Assembly (NCBI RefSeq): GCF_036250735.1
Contig: NZ_CP109430.1
Location: 2,170,001-2,234,000 of the forward strand
Length of the DNA: 64,000 nt
DNA from: Streptosporangium sp. NBC_01495
GTDB taxonomy: Bacteria > Actinomycetota > Actinomycetes > Streptosporangiales > Streptosporangiaceae
Direction of reading: 5' to 3'
Part shown: one piece after another, positions 7,835 through 17,116 of the stretch
How positions within the stretch are numbered: position 1 is the first letter of the stretch
Layout: each line of letters starts with the position of its first letter
The notes under the pieces: model-generated
Database searches by the model: none
What the model saw: only the letters and a program-made list of their open reading frames with translations
What the model was told of the DNA's origin: nothing
Program-made: the position numbers and the translations under genes

Positions 7835-9094
7835 GTGTTGCTCGCAGAGATCTTCGAGAAGGTCATGGGGCCCGAGGCGGACGTACGCTTCGTCGCCTAC
7901 GACGGAAGCAAGGCCGGGCCGGCCGGCGCCGACATCAGCGTCGAGGTGAAAACCCCGGCGGCCGTCGCGTACCTGGCACAGGCCCCCGGAGAGCTGGGTT
8001 TGGCCAGGGCCTACGTGTCCGGTCACCTCGACGTCGACGGTGACATGTACACCCTGCTGTCCCGCATGTGGTCGCTCACGGTCAACGACATCCCGGTCGG
8101 GCAGAAGCTCTCGGCCATCAGAGCCCTCGGGGTCCGTCCGCTGCTGACCCGGATGCCGCCGCCTCCGCAGGAGGTGCGGCGCAGCATGCTCGCCCGGATG
8201 GGCAGCAGGCACGCCAAACAGCGCGACGCCGAGGCCATCCACCACCACTACGACGTCTCCAACAAGTTCTACTCGTGGGTGCTCGGCCCCTCCATGGCCT
8301 ACACCTGCGCGGTCTTCCCCGAGCAGGACTCCACGCTGGAGGAGGCGCAGCTCACCAAGTTCGAGCTCGTCGCCCGCAAGCTGGACCTCAAGCCCGGTAT
8401 GAGGCTGCTGGACGTCGGCTGTGGCTGGGGCGGCATGGTGATCCACGCCGCCCGCGAGTACGGCGTGAAGGCGCTGGGGGTCACGCTCTCGCGCCAGCAG
8501 GCGGAGTGGGCGCAGAAGGCCATCGCGGAGGCCGGTCTCGGCGAGCTCGCCGAGGTCCGCCACATGGACTACCGCGACGTGCCGGAGACCGGGTTCGACG
8601 CCGTCAGCTCGATCGGCCTGACCGAGCACATCGGCAAGGACCAGCTGCCCTTCTACTTCCGCTTCCTGTACGACAAGCTCGTCCCCGGCGGACGGCTGCT
8701 CAACCACTGCATCACCCGTCCGACGGGCACGGAGAAGACCCTCAACGCCGGCGGCTTCATCAACCGCTACGTCTTCCCCGACGGGGAGCTGGAGTCGGTC
8801 GGCTACCTGGCCCGCCAGATCGAGGACATCGGTTTCGAGATCCGCCACGAGGAGAACCTGCGAGAGCACTACGCGCAGACCCTCCGCTTCTGGTGCGCCA
8901 ACCTCGACGACCACTGGGACGAGGCGGTCCAGGAGGTCGGCGAGGGCACGGCACGGGTGTGGCGCCTCTACATGGCGGCCTGCGTGGTCGGCTTCGAACG
9001 CAACAAGATCCAGCTCCATCAGGTCCTCGGGGTGAAGCTCAACGACGACGGCACGGCCGGCGTCCCGCTCCGCCCCTCGCTCGACTGGCCCTGA
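7835..9094 (+). CDS. tmsB: SAM-dependent fatty-acyl methyltransferase TmsB-like (CFA synthase family)
   Basis: A 419-residue member of the cyclopropane fatty acid synthase family. The catalytic part holds HHHYDVSNKFYSWVLGPSMA (about residues 143-162) and the SAM site LLDVGCGWGG (about 191), followed by SSIGLTEHIG. The N-terminal about 120 residues form the lipid-binding domain. GTG 7835 is chosen over GTG 7802 because GAGAGG lies 8 nt upstream and 7802 would overlap tmsA. Pairing with tmsA argues for 10-methylation rather than cyclopropanation. Confidence 0.87.
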   Translation: MLLAEIFEKVMGPEADVRFVAYDGSKAGPAGADISVEVKTPAAVAYLAQAPGELGLARAYVSGHLDVDGDMYTLLSRMWSLTVNDIPVGQKLSAIRALGVRPLLTRMPPPPQEVRRSMLARMGSRHAKQRDAEAIHHHYDVSNKFYSWVLGPSMAYTCAVFPEQDSTLEEAQLTKFELVARKLDLKPGMRLLDVGCGWGGMVIHAAREYGVKALGVTLSRQQAEWAQKAIAEAGLGELAEVRHMDYRDVPETGFDAVSSIGLTEHIGKDQLPFYFRFLYDKLVPGGRLLNHCITRPTGTEKTLNAGGFINRYVFPDGELESVGYLARQIEDIGFEIRHEENLREHYAQTLRFWCANLDDHWDEAVQEVGEGTARVWRLYMAACVVGFERNKIQLHQVLGVKLNDDGTAGVPLRPSLDWP

Positions 9095-9200
9095 CCCCCG
9101 GGACACACGCTCACGCGGGACCCCGCGCGGGAGACGCTCATATGGGATGTTCCTATACGAGAATCCGCGCGGGCCCTCACGCGGGCGTGTTCACATCGGA

Positions 9201-9245
9201 CCGTACGGCCCCCGTCGCGGACACCCCGCGGCGGGGGCCGTACGG
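9201..9245 (+). terminator. Strong hairpin terminator after tmsB
   Basis: CCGTACGGCCCCCG (9201-9214) pairs perfectly over 14 bp with 9232-9245. A second 5-bp stem (CGCGG/CCGCG) lies inside the loop. It sits 106 bp downstream of the tmsB stop. There is no long T tract, as is usual in high-GC actinomycetes. Confidence 0.8.
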
Positions 9246-9781
9246 CTTCGTGGCGCCGGACCAGCTCGCCACGGAGACCTCGGGGAGTCGGCCGTCGCCG
9301 GATCGAGAGCCGCCGACCACCGGTTCGTCGGCCGTCCCCGTCGCGGAACGTCCAGGAACCTCCTGGAACGGTCCGGCACGGATGGCGAACGCAAATTTTT
9401 GCGCGGAAATGCCGGTAGATTTCGCGAACGTTTCTGACTATTGCGTTTATGTATCTGGTCCTGTCAGGATGACGCAAGCAGCCCGCTGTCGCACCGGGGA
9501 CGACGCGTGCCGCCCCGTGCCCCTGGTGTGCGGTTCTCCCCTGCCCGGGACGTGTTCCCGGCGGGAGGGAGCGGGCCGTGGTGCTCCTCGCCCCGGCCGA
9601 CCCGGCGACCGATCTCCGTATCGTGAGCCGGGGTCCGCCGCCGTCGCCCGGTCAGGTCCCGCTCCCTCCGTGACACGCGGGGGAGCGCGGGCCGAACGCG
9701 CAGGCCCACCGGCACGGCACCCCCCGCCCCCCGGATGGAGCGGTGAAGCACGGATGGCCGCTCCGGACGAAAGGAGTTCAC
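9246..9781. other. Long intergenic leader of the secreted hydrolase; no gene seen
   Basis: No reading frame here has convincing codon bias or a ribosome site. Positions 9385-9470 are noticeably AT-richer than the surroundings and are the best place for a promoter, leaving a 5' leader of roughly 300 bases before the start at 9782. Within the leader, runs of C and G could fold, but no recognised riboswitch motif is apparent. Confidence 0.5.
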
Positions 9782-12178
9782 GTGGCCGTCTCGCGTCGGA
9801 GGTTCATCACCTCCGTGGCATCCGGGTCCGCTCTCGCCGCGGTGTCGTCGTCGCAGCTACTGTCCGCGCTGGGCAGCGCGGCCCACGCCGACAGCCCGAT
9901 CGGGGACGTGGTCGGGAAGATCACCGTCGGCTACCAGGGCTGGTTCGCCTGCAAGGGCGACACCGCCCCCATCAACGGCTGGTGGCACTGGAGCGCCAAC
10001 ATGGGCCAAAGCCCCTCACCCACCAACAACACCATCGTCGGCTGGCCCGACACCCGCGAGTACACCAACACCTACCCCACCGCCTACGCCAACCTCAACA
10101 ACGGCCGGCCCGCCACCCTGTTCTCCTCCTACGACCAGCAGACCGTCGACACCCACTTCCGCTGGATGCGCGAGAACAACATCGACACCGCCGCCCTGCA
10201 ACGCTTCAACCCGATGGGCGGCGAAGGCCCCACCCGCGACGCCATGGCCACCAAGGTCCGCACCGCCGCCGAGGCCAACGGCCGCAAGTACTACATCATG
10301 TACGACGTCACCGACTGGACGAACATGCAGCCGGAGATCAAAACCGACTGGCTCAACAAGATGAAGGCCCACACCACGTCGTCGGCCTACGCCATGCAGA
10401 ACGGCAAACCCGTCGTCGGCATCTGGGGTTTCGGCTTCAACGACCCCAAACGCCCCTGGGCACCCGGCCCCTGCCTGGAGGTCGTCAACTGGTTCAAAGC
10501 CCAGGGCTGCTACGTGATGGGCGGGGTACCCACCCACTGGCGCCGCGGCGTCGAGGACTCCCGGCCCGGCTTTCTGGACGTCTACCACGCCTTCCACATG
10601 ATCTCCCCCTGGATGGTCGGCCGCATCGGCACCATCGCCGACGTCGACCACTTCCACACCAACGTCAACCTGCCCGACCAGGCCGACTGCGACGCCCACG
10701 GCATCGACTACCAACCCTGCGTGCTACCCGGCGACGTCACCACCCGCCAGCGCCGCCACGGCGACTTCATGTGGCGCCAGTTCTACAACATGGTCCGCAT
10801 CGGCGCACAAGGCATCTACATCTCCATGTTCGACGAGTACAACGAGGGCAACCAGATCGCCAAGACCGCCGAGACCCTCGCCGACGTCCCGGCCAACTCC
10901 GGCATGCTCGCCCTGGACGAGGACGGCACCGCCTGCTCGGCCGACTACTACCTACGCCTGACCGGCGACGGCGGCAGAATGCTCAAGGGCCAGATCCCCC
11001 TCACCCCCACCCGCCCCACCCCACCCAAGATCGGAGGCGGAGGCGGCGACACCACCAACCTGGCGCGGGGCAAGGCGGTGACGGCGAGCAGCCACAACAT
11101 GACCTTCGTCCCGCAGAACGCGGTCGACGGCGACCCGAACACCTACTGGGAGAGCGCGAACAACGCGTTTCCGCAGTGGCTCCGGGTCGATCTCGGGGCG
11201 GCGGCGACGATCGGCAGGGTGGTGCTGAAGCTGCCGCCGCAGGCGGCGTGGCAGGCCCGCACCCAGACGCTGTCGGTGCAGGGCAGCGTCAACGGGACGT
11301 CGTTCACGACGCTCGCCGGGCCGGCCGGGTACTCCTTCAGCCCGGCCTCGGGCAACACGGTGACGATCGTGTTCCCCGCCGCCTCCACCCGGTACGTCCA
11401 GCTCACCTTCACCGGAAACACCGGCTGGACGGCCGCGCAGCTGGGCGAGCTGGAGGTGTACGGGCCCGCCACCGGCGGCGACACGCGGCCGCCGAGCACA
11501 CCGGGCAACCTCACCGTGACCGCGAAGACGGCCACCAGCGTGTCGCTGTCGTGGTCGGCCTCCACCGACAACGTGGGAGTGGCCGGCTACCAGGTGCGCA
11601 GCGGCGGCACCGTCGTGGCCACCGTGCAGGGCACCACGCACACGGTGACCGGGCTGAGCCCCGCGACGGCGTACGGCTTCACCGTCACCGCTCATGACGC
11701 GGTGCCCAACGTCTCGCCCCCGTCGAACACCGTGACCGTGACCACGGACACCGCCCCTAACACCAACCTGGCGCGGGGCAAGGCGGTGACGGCGAGCAGC
11801 CACAACCAGAACTTCGTCCCGCAGAACGCGGTCGACGGCGACCCGAACACCTACTGGGAGAGCGCGAACAACGCGTTCCCGCAGTGGATCCAGGTCGACC
11901 TGGGCGCGGCGGCGACGATCGGCAGGGTGGTGTTGAAGCTGCCGCCGCAGGCGGCGTGGCAGGCCCGCACCCAGACGCTGTCGGTGCAGGGCAGCGCGAA
12001 CGGGACGTCGTTCACGACGCTCGCCGGATCGGCGGGCCACTCCTTCAGCCCGGCCTCCGGCAACGCGGTGACGATCACGTTCTCCGCGACGTCCACCCGG
12101 TACGTCCGGCTGACCTTCACCGGAAACACCGGCTGGCCTGCCGCGCAGCTGTCCGAGTTCGAGGTCTACCAGGCCTGA
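9782..12178 (+). CDS. Tat-exported GH71/GH99-like glycoside hydrolase with F5/8C-FnIII-F5/8C tail
   Basis: A 798-residue secreted protein. The Tat signal peptide has SRRRFITSVASGSALAAVSS at residues 4-23 and a cleavage site around AHA-DS. A catalytic-like TIM-barrel region (about 40-410) begins KITVGYQGWFACKGD and contains DEYNEGNQIAKTAE; these features resemble GH71/99-like (xylosidase/arabinosidase-annotated) proteins. The tail has an F5/8 type C (CBM32-like) domain (about 425-560), a fibronectin III domain (about 570-655) and a second F5/8C domain (about 661-796). The two F5/8C copies are nearly identical in DNA. Start GTG has AAGGAG 5 nt upstream. Probable role: binding and hydrolysis of an external polysaccharide. 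Confidence 0.85.
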   Translation: MAVSRRRFITSVASGSALAAVSSSQLLSALGSAAHADSPIGDVVGKITVGYQGWFACKGDTAPINGWWHWSANMGQSPSPTNNTIVGWPDTREYTNTYPTAYANLNNGRPATLFSSYDQQTVDTHFRWMRENNIDTAALQRFNPMGGEGPTRDAMATKVRTAAEANGRKYYIMYDVTDWTNMQPEIKTDWLNKMKAHTTSSAYAMQNGKPVVGIWGFGFNDPKRPWAPGPCLEVVNWFKAQGCYVMGGVPTHWRRGVEDSRPGFLDVYHAFHMISPWMVGRIGTIADVDHFHTNVNLPDQADCDAHGIDYQPCVLPGDVTTRQRRHGDFMWRQFYNMVRIGAQGIYISMFDEYNEGNQIAKTAETLADVPANSGMLALDEDGTACSADYYLRLTGDGGRMLKGQIPLTPTRPTPPKIGGGGGDTTNLARGKAVTASSHNMTFVPQNAVDGDPNTYWESANNAFPQWLRVDLGAAATIGRVVLKLPPQAAWQARTQTLSVQGSVNGTSFTTLAGPAGYSFSPASGNTVTIVFPAASTRYVQLTFTGNTGWTAAQLGELEVYGPATGGDTRPPSTPGNLTVTAKTATSVSLSWSASTDNVGVAGYQVRSGGTVVATVQGTTHTVTGLSPATAYGFTVTAHDAVPNVSPPSNTVTVTTDTAPNTNLARGKAVTASSHNQNFVPQNAVDGDPNTYWESANNAFPQWIQVDLGAAATIGRVVLKLPPQAAWQARTQTLSVQGSANGTSFTTLAGSAGHSFSPASGNAVTITFSATSTRYVRLTFTGNTGWPAAQLSEFEVYQA
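11053..12169 (+). repeat. Near-identical duplicated F5/8C-coding repeats (11053-11461 and 11761-12169)
   Basis: Two 409-bp copies stand 708 bp apart, both beginning CACCAACCTGGCGCGGGG. They differ at only scattered positions, mostly third-codon, and flank the FnIII segment. This implies recent domain duplication or ongoing gene conversion within the hydrolase gene. Confidence 0.9.
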
Positions 12179-12184
12179 CACCTC

Positions 12185-12233
12185 GGGGCCGGGTTCCGGA
12201 TGGCACGTCGCGTGCCGTTCGGAACCCGGCCCC
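12185..12233. terminator. Bidirectional terminator between hydrolase and acyl-CoA ligase
   Basis: GGGGCCGGGTTCCG (12185-12198) pairs perfectly with 12220-12233, and an inner stem GGCACG/CGTGCC extends it almost to the loop. It lies between two convergent genes (stops at 12178 and 12272). Confidence 0.88.
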
Positions 12234-12271
12234 GCCGCCGCGGCCTCGTCGGCCGGGCGGATGCGGGCCCC

Positions 12272-13804
12272 TCAGCGGAGCTCGCGCTTGAGGATCTTTC
12301 CGGTCGCGGTCATCGGCAGGGAGTCGCGGAACTCGACGATCCGCGGATACTTGTACGCCGCCATGTTCTCCCTGCCCCAGGCGATGAGCTCGTCCTCGGT
12401 GACCGTCGCGCCGGGGGTGCGGATGACGTACGCCTTGACCTCCTCGCCGTGCGAGTCGTGGGCGACGCCGACCACCGCCGCGAGGGAGACCTCGGGATGG
12501 GTGATCAGGACCTCTTCGAGCTCGCGCGGGTAGACGTTGAAGCCGCCCCGGATGATCATGTCCTTGACCCGGTCGATGATGGAGTAGTAGCCGTCGGCGT
12601 CGCGGGTGGCGATGTCACCGGTGCGGAACCAGCCGTCCCTCATCACCTCGGCGGTCGCCTCGGGCCGGTTGTGGTAGCCCTTCATCACGTTGTGGCCGCG
12701 GATCGCGATCTCGCCGGGCCCCTCGCCCTCGATCGTCTTCCAGTCGCCGTCGATCAGCTTCATCTCCACCCCCCAGATCGGCGTGCCGATCGTGCCGGGC
12801 TTGGTGGGCCTGCCCAGCTGGTTGAAGCTGGCCACCGGGGAGGTCTCCGACAGGCCGTAGCCCTCCAGGATGCCGATCCCGAAGGTCCTCTCGAAGTCCT
12901 TGAGCACCTCGACGGGGGAGGAGGCACCGCCGGCGACCGCGACCCTGAGCGAGGTGGGCACCTCGTCGCCGTCGGCGTGGATCTTCGTCAGCATGGCCCA
13001 GTACATGGTCGGCACGCCCGCGAACAGCGTGACGTTCTCGGCGCGCATCAGCTCCAGGGCCGGGCCGGGCTCGAAGCGCGGCACGAGCACGATGGTGCCC
13101 CGGCGCCGGAACCCGGCGTTCATGACGACGGTCTGCCCGAAGGAGTGGAACAGCGGCAGCACCGCAAGATAGGCGTCGCCGCCCTCGGTGCGGGGGAACA
13201 TCTCGTCGGAGACCATGGCGTTGAGCAGCATGTTCTGGTGACTGAGCTCGGCACCCTTGGGCTGGCCCGTGGTGCCGCTGGTGTACAGGATCACCGCGGT
13301 GTCGTCGGGCGCGGTCTGCACGGTCTCGAACTCGCCGGACACGCCGTCCAGCGCCGCCCACAGTGTCTCGCCGTACTCGGACTCGGTGGCGAACGCGGTG
13401 GCGGGCAGGACGAGGAAGTGCTCCGCCGAGGCCCCCTCGAAGCCCGCCCTCCCCCGCTCGCCCAGCGGCAGCTCGGGAGTGCCCTCGAAGCAGAACAGCG
13501 CCTTGGCCTGGGAGTCCTCCAGGTGATAGGCGATCTCTCTGGACTGCAGCAGCACGTTGAGCGGCACGACCGTGGCGCCGGTCTTGAGGATCCCGTAGTA
13601 GACGAAGGGGAAGTAGGGCAGGTTGGGGCAGGCCAGCGCCACCTTGTCGCCCTTACCGATCCCTCGGGAGACCAGTAGGTTGGCAACCTGGTTCGCGACG
13701 GTGTTGACCAGGGAGTACGGCAGCCGCAGGTCACCGAAGACCAGTGCGGTGCGGTCGGGGGCCTCCCGGGCGCTGTCCTCCAGTGCGATCGACAGGTTGA
13801 GCAT
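12272..13804 (-). CDS. Long-chain fatty acid-CoA ligase (AMP-dependent synthetase)
   Basis: A 510-residue adenylate-forming enzyme activating a carboxylic acid to its CoA thioester. The P-loop motif is YTSGTTGQPKG (about 161). The A5-like motif is GYGLSETSP, A7 is GWFRTGDIA, A8 is RVKDMIIRGGFNVYPRELEE, and the catalytic Lys lies in MTATGKILKRELR at the C-terminus. The length suits FadD13-type single-unit ligases. The start at 13804 has GGAGGAGG 7 nt upstream. It is divergent from the GMC oxidoreductase; the shared region carries a GTAAGC/GCTTAC inverted repeat (13908-13931). Confidence 0.92.
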   Translation of the reverse strand: MLNLSIALEDSAREAPDRTALVFGDLRLPYSLVNTVANQVANLLVSRGIGKGDKVALACPNLPYFPFVYYGILKTGATVVPLNVLLQSREIAYHLEDSQAKALFCFEGTPELPLGERGRAGFEGASAEHFLVLPATAFATESEYGETLWAALDGVSGEFETVQTAPDDTAVILYTSGTTGQPKGAELSHQNMLLNAMVSDEMFPRTEGGDAYLAVLPLFHSFGQTVVMNAGFRRRGTIVLVPRFEPGPALELMRAENVTLFAGVPTMYWAMLTKIHADGDEVPTSLRVAVAGGASSPVEVLKDFERTFGIGILEGYGLSETSPVASFNQLGRPTKPGTIGTPIWGVEMKLIDGDWKTIEGEGPGEIAIRGHNVMKGYHNRPEATAEVMRDGWFRTGDIATRDADGYYSIIDRVKDMIIRGGFNVYPRELEEVLITHPEVSLAAVVGVAHDSHGEEVKAYVIRTPGATVTEDELIAWGRENMAAYKYPRIVEFRDSLPMTATGKILKRELR

Positions 13805-13968
13805 CGTGCGTCCTCCTCCGAGCAAGCTCTGACCCGCTCATACTGGCAGCCCGGGATACCGGCCGGTAGGTAACGCGGTGACAAATTGACGGGCAAACCG
13901 CGGGGGAGTAAGCAGATAAGAGCGCGCTTACGGGGAGGCGAGCTGGCCGTCTGTGCGATGAAAGGTCA

Positions 13969-15540
13969 GTGAGCGTGGAGTACGACTACGTCATCGTGGG
14001 CGCGGGGTCGGCGGGGTGCGTGCTGGCCAACCGTCTTTCCGCCGATCCCGGTACGAGGGTCGCCCTCATCGAGGCGGGCGGTTCCGACCGGAAACTTGAG
14101 GTCCGGATGCCCGCCGGCTTCGCCAGGCTGTTCAAGACCGAGCGCGACTGGGACTTCACCACCGTCGGGCAGCCCGAGCTGTCCGGGAGGGAACTCTACT
14201 GGCCGCGTGGCCGGATGCTCGGCGGATCCTCCTCGATGAACGCCCAGATGTGGGTGCGCGGGCACCGCGCCGACTACGACGGATGGAACGTGCCGGGCTG
14301 GTCCTACGAGGAGGTCCTTCCGTACTTCCGCAGGACCGAGCGCCGCGCGGGCTCCAACCGCGGCGACGTGTACGGCACGGAGGGCCCGATTCACATCTCG
14401 GAGCTGCGCTCCCCGAACCCCGCCACCGCGCTGTTCCTGCGGGCCTGCGAGGAGCTGGGCATCGCCCGCCTGGACGAGCTCAACGGCCCCTCCAACGAGG
14501 GCTGCTCGCCGACCCCCGTCACCCAGCGCAGGGGCCGTCGCTGGAGCTCCGCGGACGCCTACCTCGCACCCGCGGCCAAGCGACCCAACCTCACCGTGCT
14601 GACCTCCTCGCGCGTGCGCCGGGTGCTCGTCGAGGACAGGCGCGCGACCGGGGTGGAGTACGGCGGCGGCGACGGCGGCACCGCGGTGGCGCGGGCGCGC
14701 GGGGAGGTGATCCTGTCGGCCGGGGCGATCGGCTCGCCGCACCTGCTCATGCTGTCGGGCATCGGCCCGGCGGACGAGCTGCTGGCCGCAGGTGTCGAGC
14801 CGGTCCACGAGCTGCCCGGGGTCGGCGCCAACCTCCAGGACCACCTCGCCTCGGGCGTCTTCCTGCACTGTCTCAAGCCGATCACCCTCGCCGGCGCCGA
14901 GTCGGCCGGCAACCTGCTGCGCTTCCTGGCCGGAGGCAGGGGGATGCTCACCTCCAACGTCGGTGAGGCCGTGGCGTTCATCCGCACCTCGGAGGAAGAG
15001 CCCGCCCCCGACATCGAGCTGATCTTCGCTCCCGGGTCCTTCGTCAGTCACGGCCTCACCCCGCCGCCCGGCCACGGCCTGACCATCGCCTCGATCCTGC
15101 TCCGGCCGGAGAGCCGCGGACGCCTCTCGCTGGACGGCCGGGACGTCGTGATCGACCCCGGCTACCTGACGGCGCAGGCCGACGTCCGGCGGCAGGTCGC
15201 CGGGCTGCGGAAGGCCGGGGAGCTGTTCGCCACCGAGGCGCTCCGGCCGCTCGCGGGCCCCCCGATGGACCCGTACTGGGGCCCGAGGACCGACGAGGAG
15301 CTCGTCCGCTGGATCCGCGAGCGCAGCGAGACCCTCTACCACCCGGTCGGCACCTGCCGGATGGGCGACGATCCCGGGTCGGTGGTGGACCCCGCCCTGA
15401 GGGTCCGGGGGATCGCCGGACTGCGGGTGGCCGACGCCTCGGTTATGCCGGTCATCACCCGGGGACACACCCACGCGCCCACCGTCATGATCGCCGAAAG
15501 GGCCGCCGACCTCATCGCCGCCGAGTGGCTGAACCGCTGA
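13969..15540 (+). CDS. GMC family FAD oxidoreductase (choline dehydrogenase-like)
   Basis: A 523-residue flavoprotein oxidising an alcohol. The N-terminal FAD site is [20 protein letters not shown] (residues 6-25), and the [20 protein letters not shown] signature covers about 78-97. The C-terminal part has [19 protein letters not shown] with the catalytic His, and [20 protein letters not shown], where the second active-site position, often Asn in this motif, is His. GTG 13969 has AAAGG 5 nt upstream. The substrate is unknown; its neighbours (ligase, P450) suggest a lipid or terpenoid alcohol. Confidence 0.88.
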   Translation: MSVEYDYVIVGAGSAGCVLANRLSADPGTRVALIEAGGSDRKLEVRMPAGFARLFKTERDWDFTTVGQPELSGRELYWPRGRMLGGSSSMNAQMWVRGHRADYDGWNVPGWSYEEVLPYFRRTERRAGSNRGDVYGTEGPIHISELRSPNPATALFLRACEELGIARLDELNGPSNEGCSPTPVTQRRGRRWSSADAYLAPAAKRPNLTVLTSSRVRRVLVEDRRATGVEYGGGDGGTAVARARGEVILSAGAIGSPHLLMLSGIGPADELLAAGVEPVHELPGVGANLQDHLASGVFLHCLKPITLAGAESAGNLLRFLAGGRGMLTSNVGEAVAFIRTSEEEPAPDIELIFAPGSFVSHGLTPPPGHGLTIASILLRPESRGRLSLDGRDVVIDPGYLTAQADVRRQVAGLRKAGELFATEALRPLAGPPMDPYWGPRTDEELVRWIRERSETLYHPVGTCRMGDDPGSVVDPALRVRGIAGLRVADASVMPVITRGHTHAPTVMIAERAADLIAAEWLNR

Positions 15541-15572
15541 GTCGTTGAACCGTTGAACCGCTGAGTCGTCGG
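15525..15572 (+). repeat. Short tandem repeat at the 3' end of the GMC gene
   Basis: Units of TGAACCGCTGAGTCGT and TGAACCGT alternate from the last codons of the oxidoreductase into the intergenic space. The original stop codon context has been copied at least twice. The rest of the 294-bp gap before the P450 gene shows no gene. Confidence 0.65.
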
Positions 15573-15808
15573 TCGTGGGGACGCTCGTTGAGTCGCCGAC
15601 CGTTGTGGCGTCGGCCGCCGGGGTGCCTTCGGGGTACCGGCCACCCGGAGGGACCAGCTTGGCCAGGCTCCGGCCTTCCTTTCGCCGGGTTCCAGGGTGG
15701 AGCATGTTCTCCAGGCCGGGCGCTTCCCGCATCTGGAGTGCTCCGGGAAAGTCGACGACCTCGTTCCGGGCTGGTTGGGCTGAGGGTCCTGTGGCAGGAT
15801 CCATAAAC

Positions 15809-15821
15809 AGAACGCGGTTCT
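15809..15821 (+). promoter_or_regulatory. Inverted-repeat operator in front of the P450 gene
   Basis: AGAACGCGGTTCT is a 5-bp inverted repeat with a 3-bp centre, placed 13 bp before the start codon. It resembles TetR-type operators of lipid genes (KstR-like sites have AAC and GTT arms), but the spacer is 3 bp where KstR has 2, so KstR itself is doubtful. Confidence 0.5.
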
Positions 15822-15834
15822 AGTGGAGGCTGGC

Positions 15835-17067
15835 GTGACGGTTTCACTCGCGGACATCGACCTGTCGGACATCTCCTTCTGGGAGCGGCCGATGGCCGAG
15901 CGGGAGGCCGCCTTCGCGGTGCTCCGCGCGCAGCCGGGGCCCATCCTGTTCGCCGAGCCTGAGATCCCCTTCGCCCCGCCGGGGGCCGGCTACTACGCCT
16001 TGGTACGGCACGCGGACATCATCGAGGCCAGCCGCCACCCCGACGTCTTCTCCTCGGGCCGGGGGGCGACGTCCATCCAGGACCTCGGCCCCGACTTCGG
16101 CGAGTACTTCGGCTCGATGATCAATATGGACGATCCCCGGCACGCGAGGCTGCGCAGGATCGTCTCCCGGGCGTTCACGCCAAAGATGATCAAGCAGTTC
16201 GAGGTCGACGTCGAGGCCGCCGCCGTGCGGATCGTGGATGATCTGATCGCGAAGGGGCCCGGCTGCGACTTCGTGACCGAGGTGGCCGCCAAGCTGCCCC
16301 TGAAGATCATCTGCGACATGATGGGCATCGGTCCCGAGCACTACCAGGCGGTCTTCGACGCCACGAGTATCATCCTGTCGGGCGGCGACCCCGAGTTCAT
16401 CGCCGACGTCAGCCGCGCGGCCGAGCTGCTCCTCGGCGCGGGACAGGGGCTCCAGGACCTCGTCGTCTCCCTGGCCGCCGAGGGCGGAGACAACCTCACC
16501 ACCGCCCTGACCAGCGCCAACATCGACGGTGAGAAGCTGACGATGCAGGAGCTCGGCTCGTTCTTCATCCTGCTGGTGGTGGCGGGCAACGAGACCACCC
16601 GCAACGCCATCTCGCACGGCCTGCACCTGTTCAGCGAGAACCCCGACCAGCGGGCACTGCTGCTCGAAGACCTCGACGGGCGCCTGCCCGGTGCCGTCGA
16701 GGAGGTCGTCCGCCTCGCCTCGCCCGTCGCCTGGATGCGCCGCAGCCTCACCCGCGACTACGAGATGAACGGCCACCGCTACCGCGAGGGCGAGAAGGTC
16801 CTGCTGTACTACTGGGCCGCCAACCGCGACGAGAGCGTCTTCACCGACCCGCACCGCTTCGACATCCGGCGCACCGAGGGTCCGCACATCGGCTTCGGCG
16901 GCCCTGGTCCGCACTTCTGCCTCGGCGCCCACCTGGCCCGCCGCGAGATCACCGTGATGTTCCGCGAGCTGTTCACCCGCCTGCCGGAAATCCGTTCCGA
17001 AGGGGAGCCCGACCGCCTGCGCTCCAGCTTCATCAACGGCATCAAGCGCATGAGGTGCACCTTCTAG
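15835..17067 (+). CDS. Cytochrome P450
   Basis: A 410-residue bacterial class I P450. The I-helix motif is VAGNETTRNAISHG (about 249), ExxR lies in VEEVVRLASPV (about 289), and the haem loop is FGGPGPHFCLGAHLARRE with the axial Cys at about 362. The sequence style (MDDPRHARLRRIVSRAFTPK, then late SFINGIKRMRCTF) resembles actinobacterial CYP124/125/142-like enzymes that act on sterol or branched lipid chains. That placement is inference. GTG 15835 has GGAGG 5 nt upstream; the in-frame GTG 15823 would destroy that site. No ferredoxin gene is adjacent. Confidence 0.92.
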   Translation: MTVSLADIDLSDISFWERPMAEREAAFAVLRAQPGPILFAEPEIPFAPPGAGYYALVRHADIIEASRHPDVFSSGRGATSIQDLGPDFGEYFGSMINMDDPRHARLRRIVSRAFTPKMIKQFEVDVEAAAVRIVDDLIAKGPGCDFVTEVAAKLPLKIICDMMGIGPEHYQAVFDATSIILSGGDPEFIADVSRAAELLLGAGQGLQDLVVSLAAEGGDNLTTALTSANIDGEKLTMQELGSFFILLVVAGNETTRNAISHGLHLFSENPDQRALLLEDLDGRLPGAVEEVVRLASPVAWMRRSLTRDYEMNGHRYREGEKVLLYYWAANRDESVFTDPHRFDIRRTEGPHIGFGGPGPHFCLGAHLARREITVMFRELFTRLPEIRSEGEPDRLRSSFINGIKRMRCTF

Positions 17068-17116
17068 CCGTCCGCGGCTTTCGGTGGCTCCCCGGCCTTC
17101 CGGACCGGCGGGGTGC

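Noticed and set aside
9147-9437. 96-codon ORF in the long gap after tmsB
   Set aside because: It runs through the 14-bp terminator stem, has no ribosome site and no plausible protein character.
8068-11697. 1209-codon frame overlapping tmsB and the hydrolase
   Set aside because: It spans two real genes, a terminator hairpin and an intergenic gap, and codes an unstructured Arg/Pro/His-rich string.
15809-15821. KstR-regulated sterol catabolism operator
   Set aside because: The AAC and GTT arms are separated by 3 bp rather than 2, and no other sterol catabolism genes are clustered here; kept only as a generic operator.
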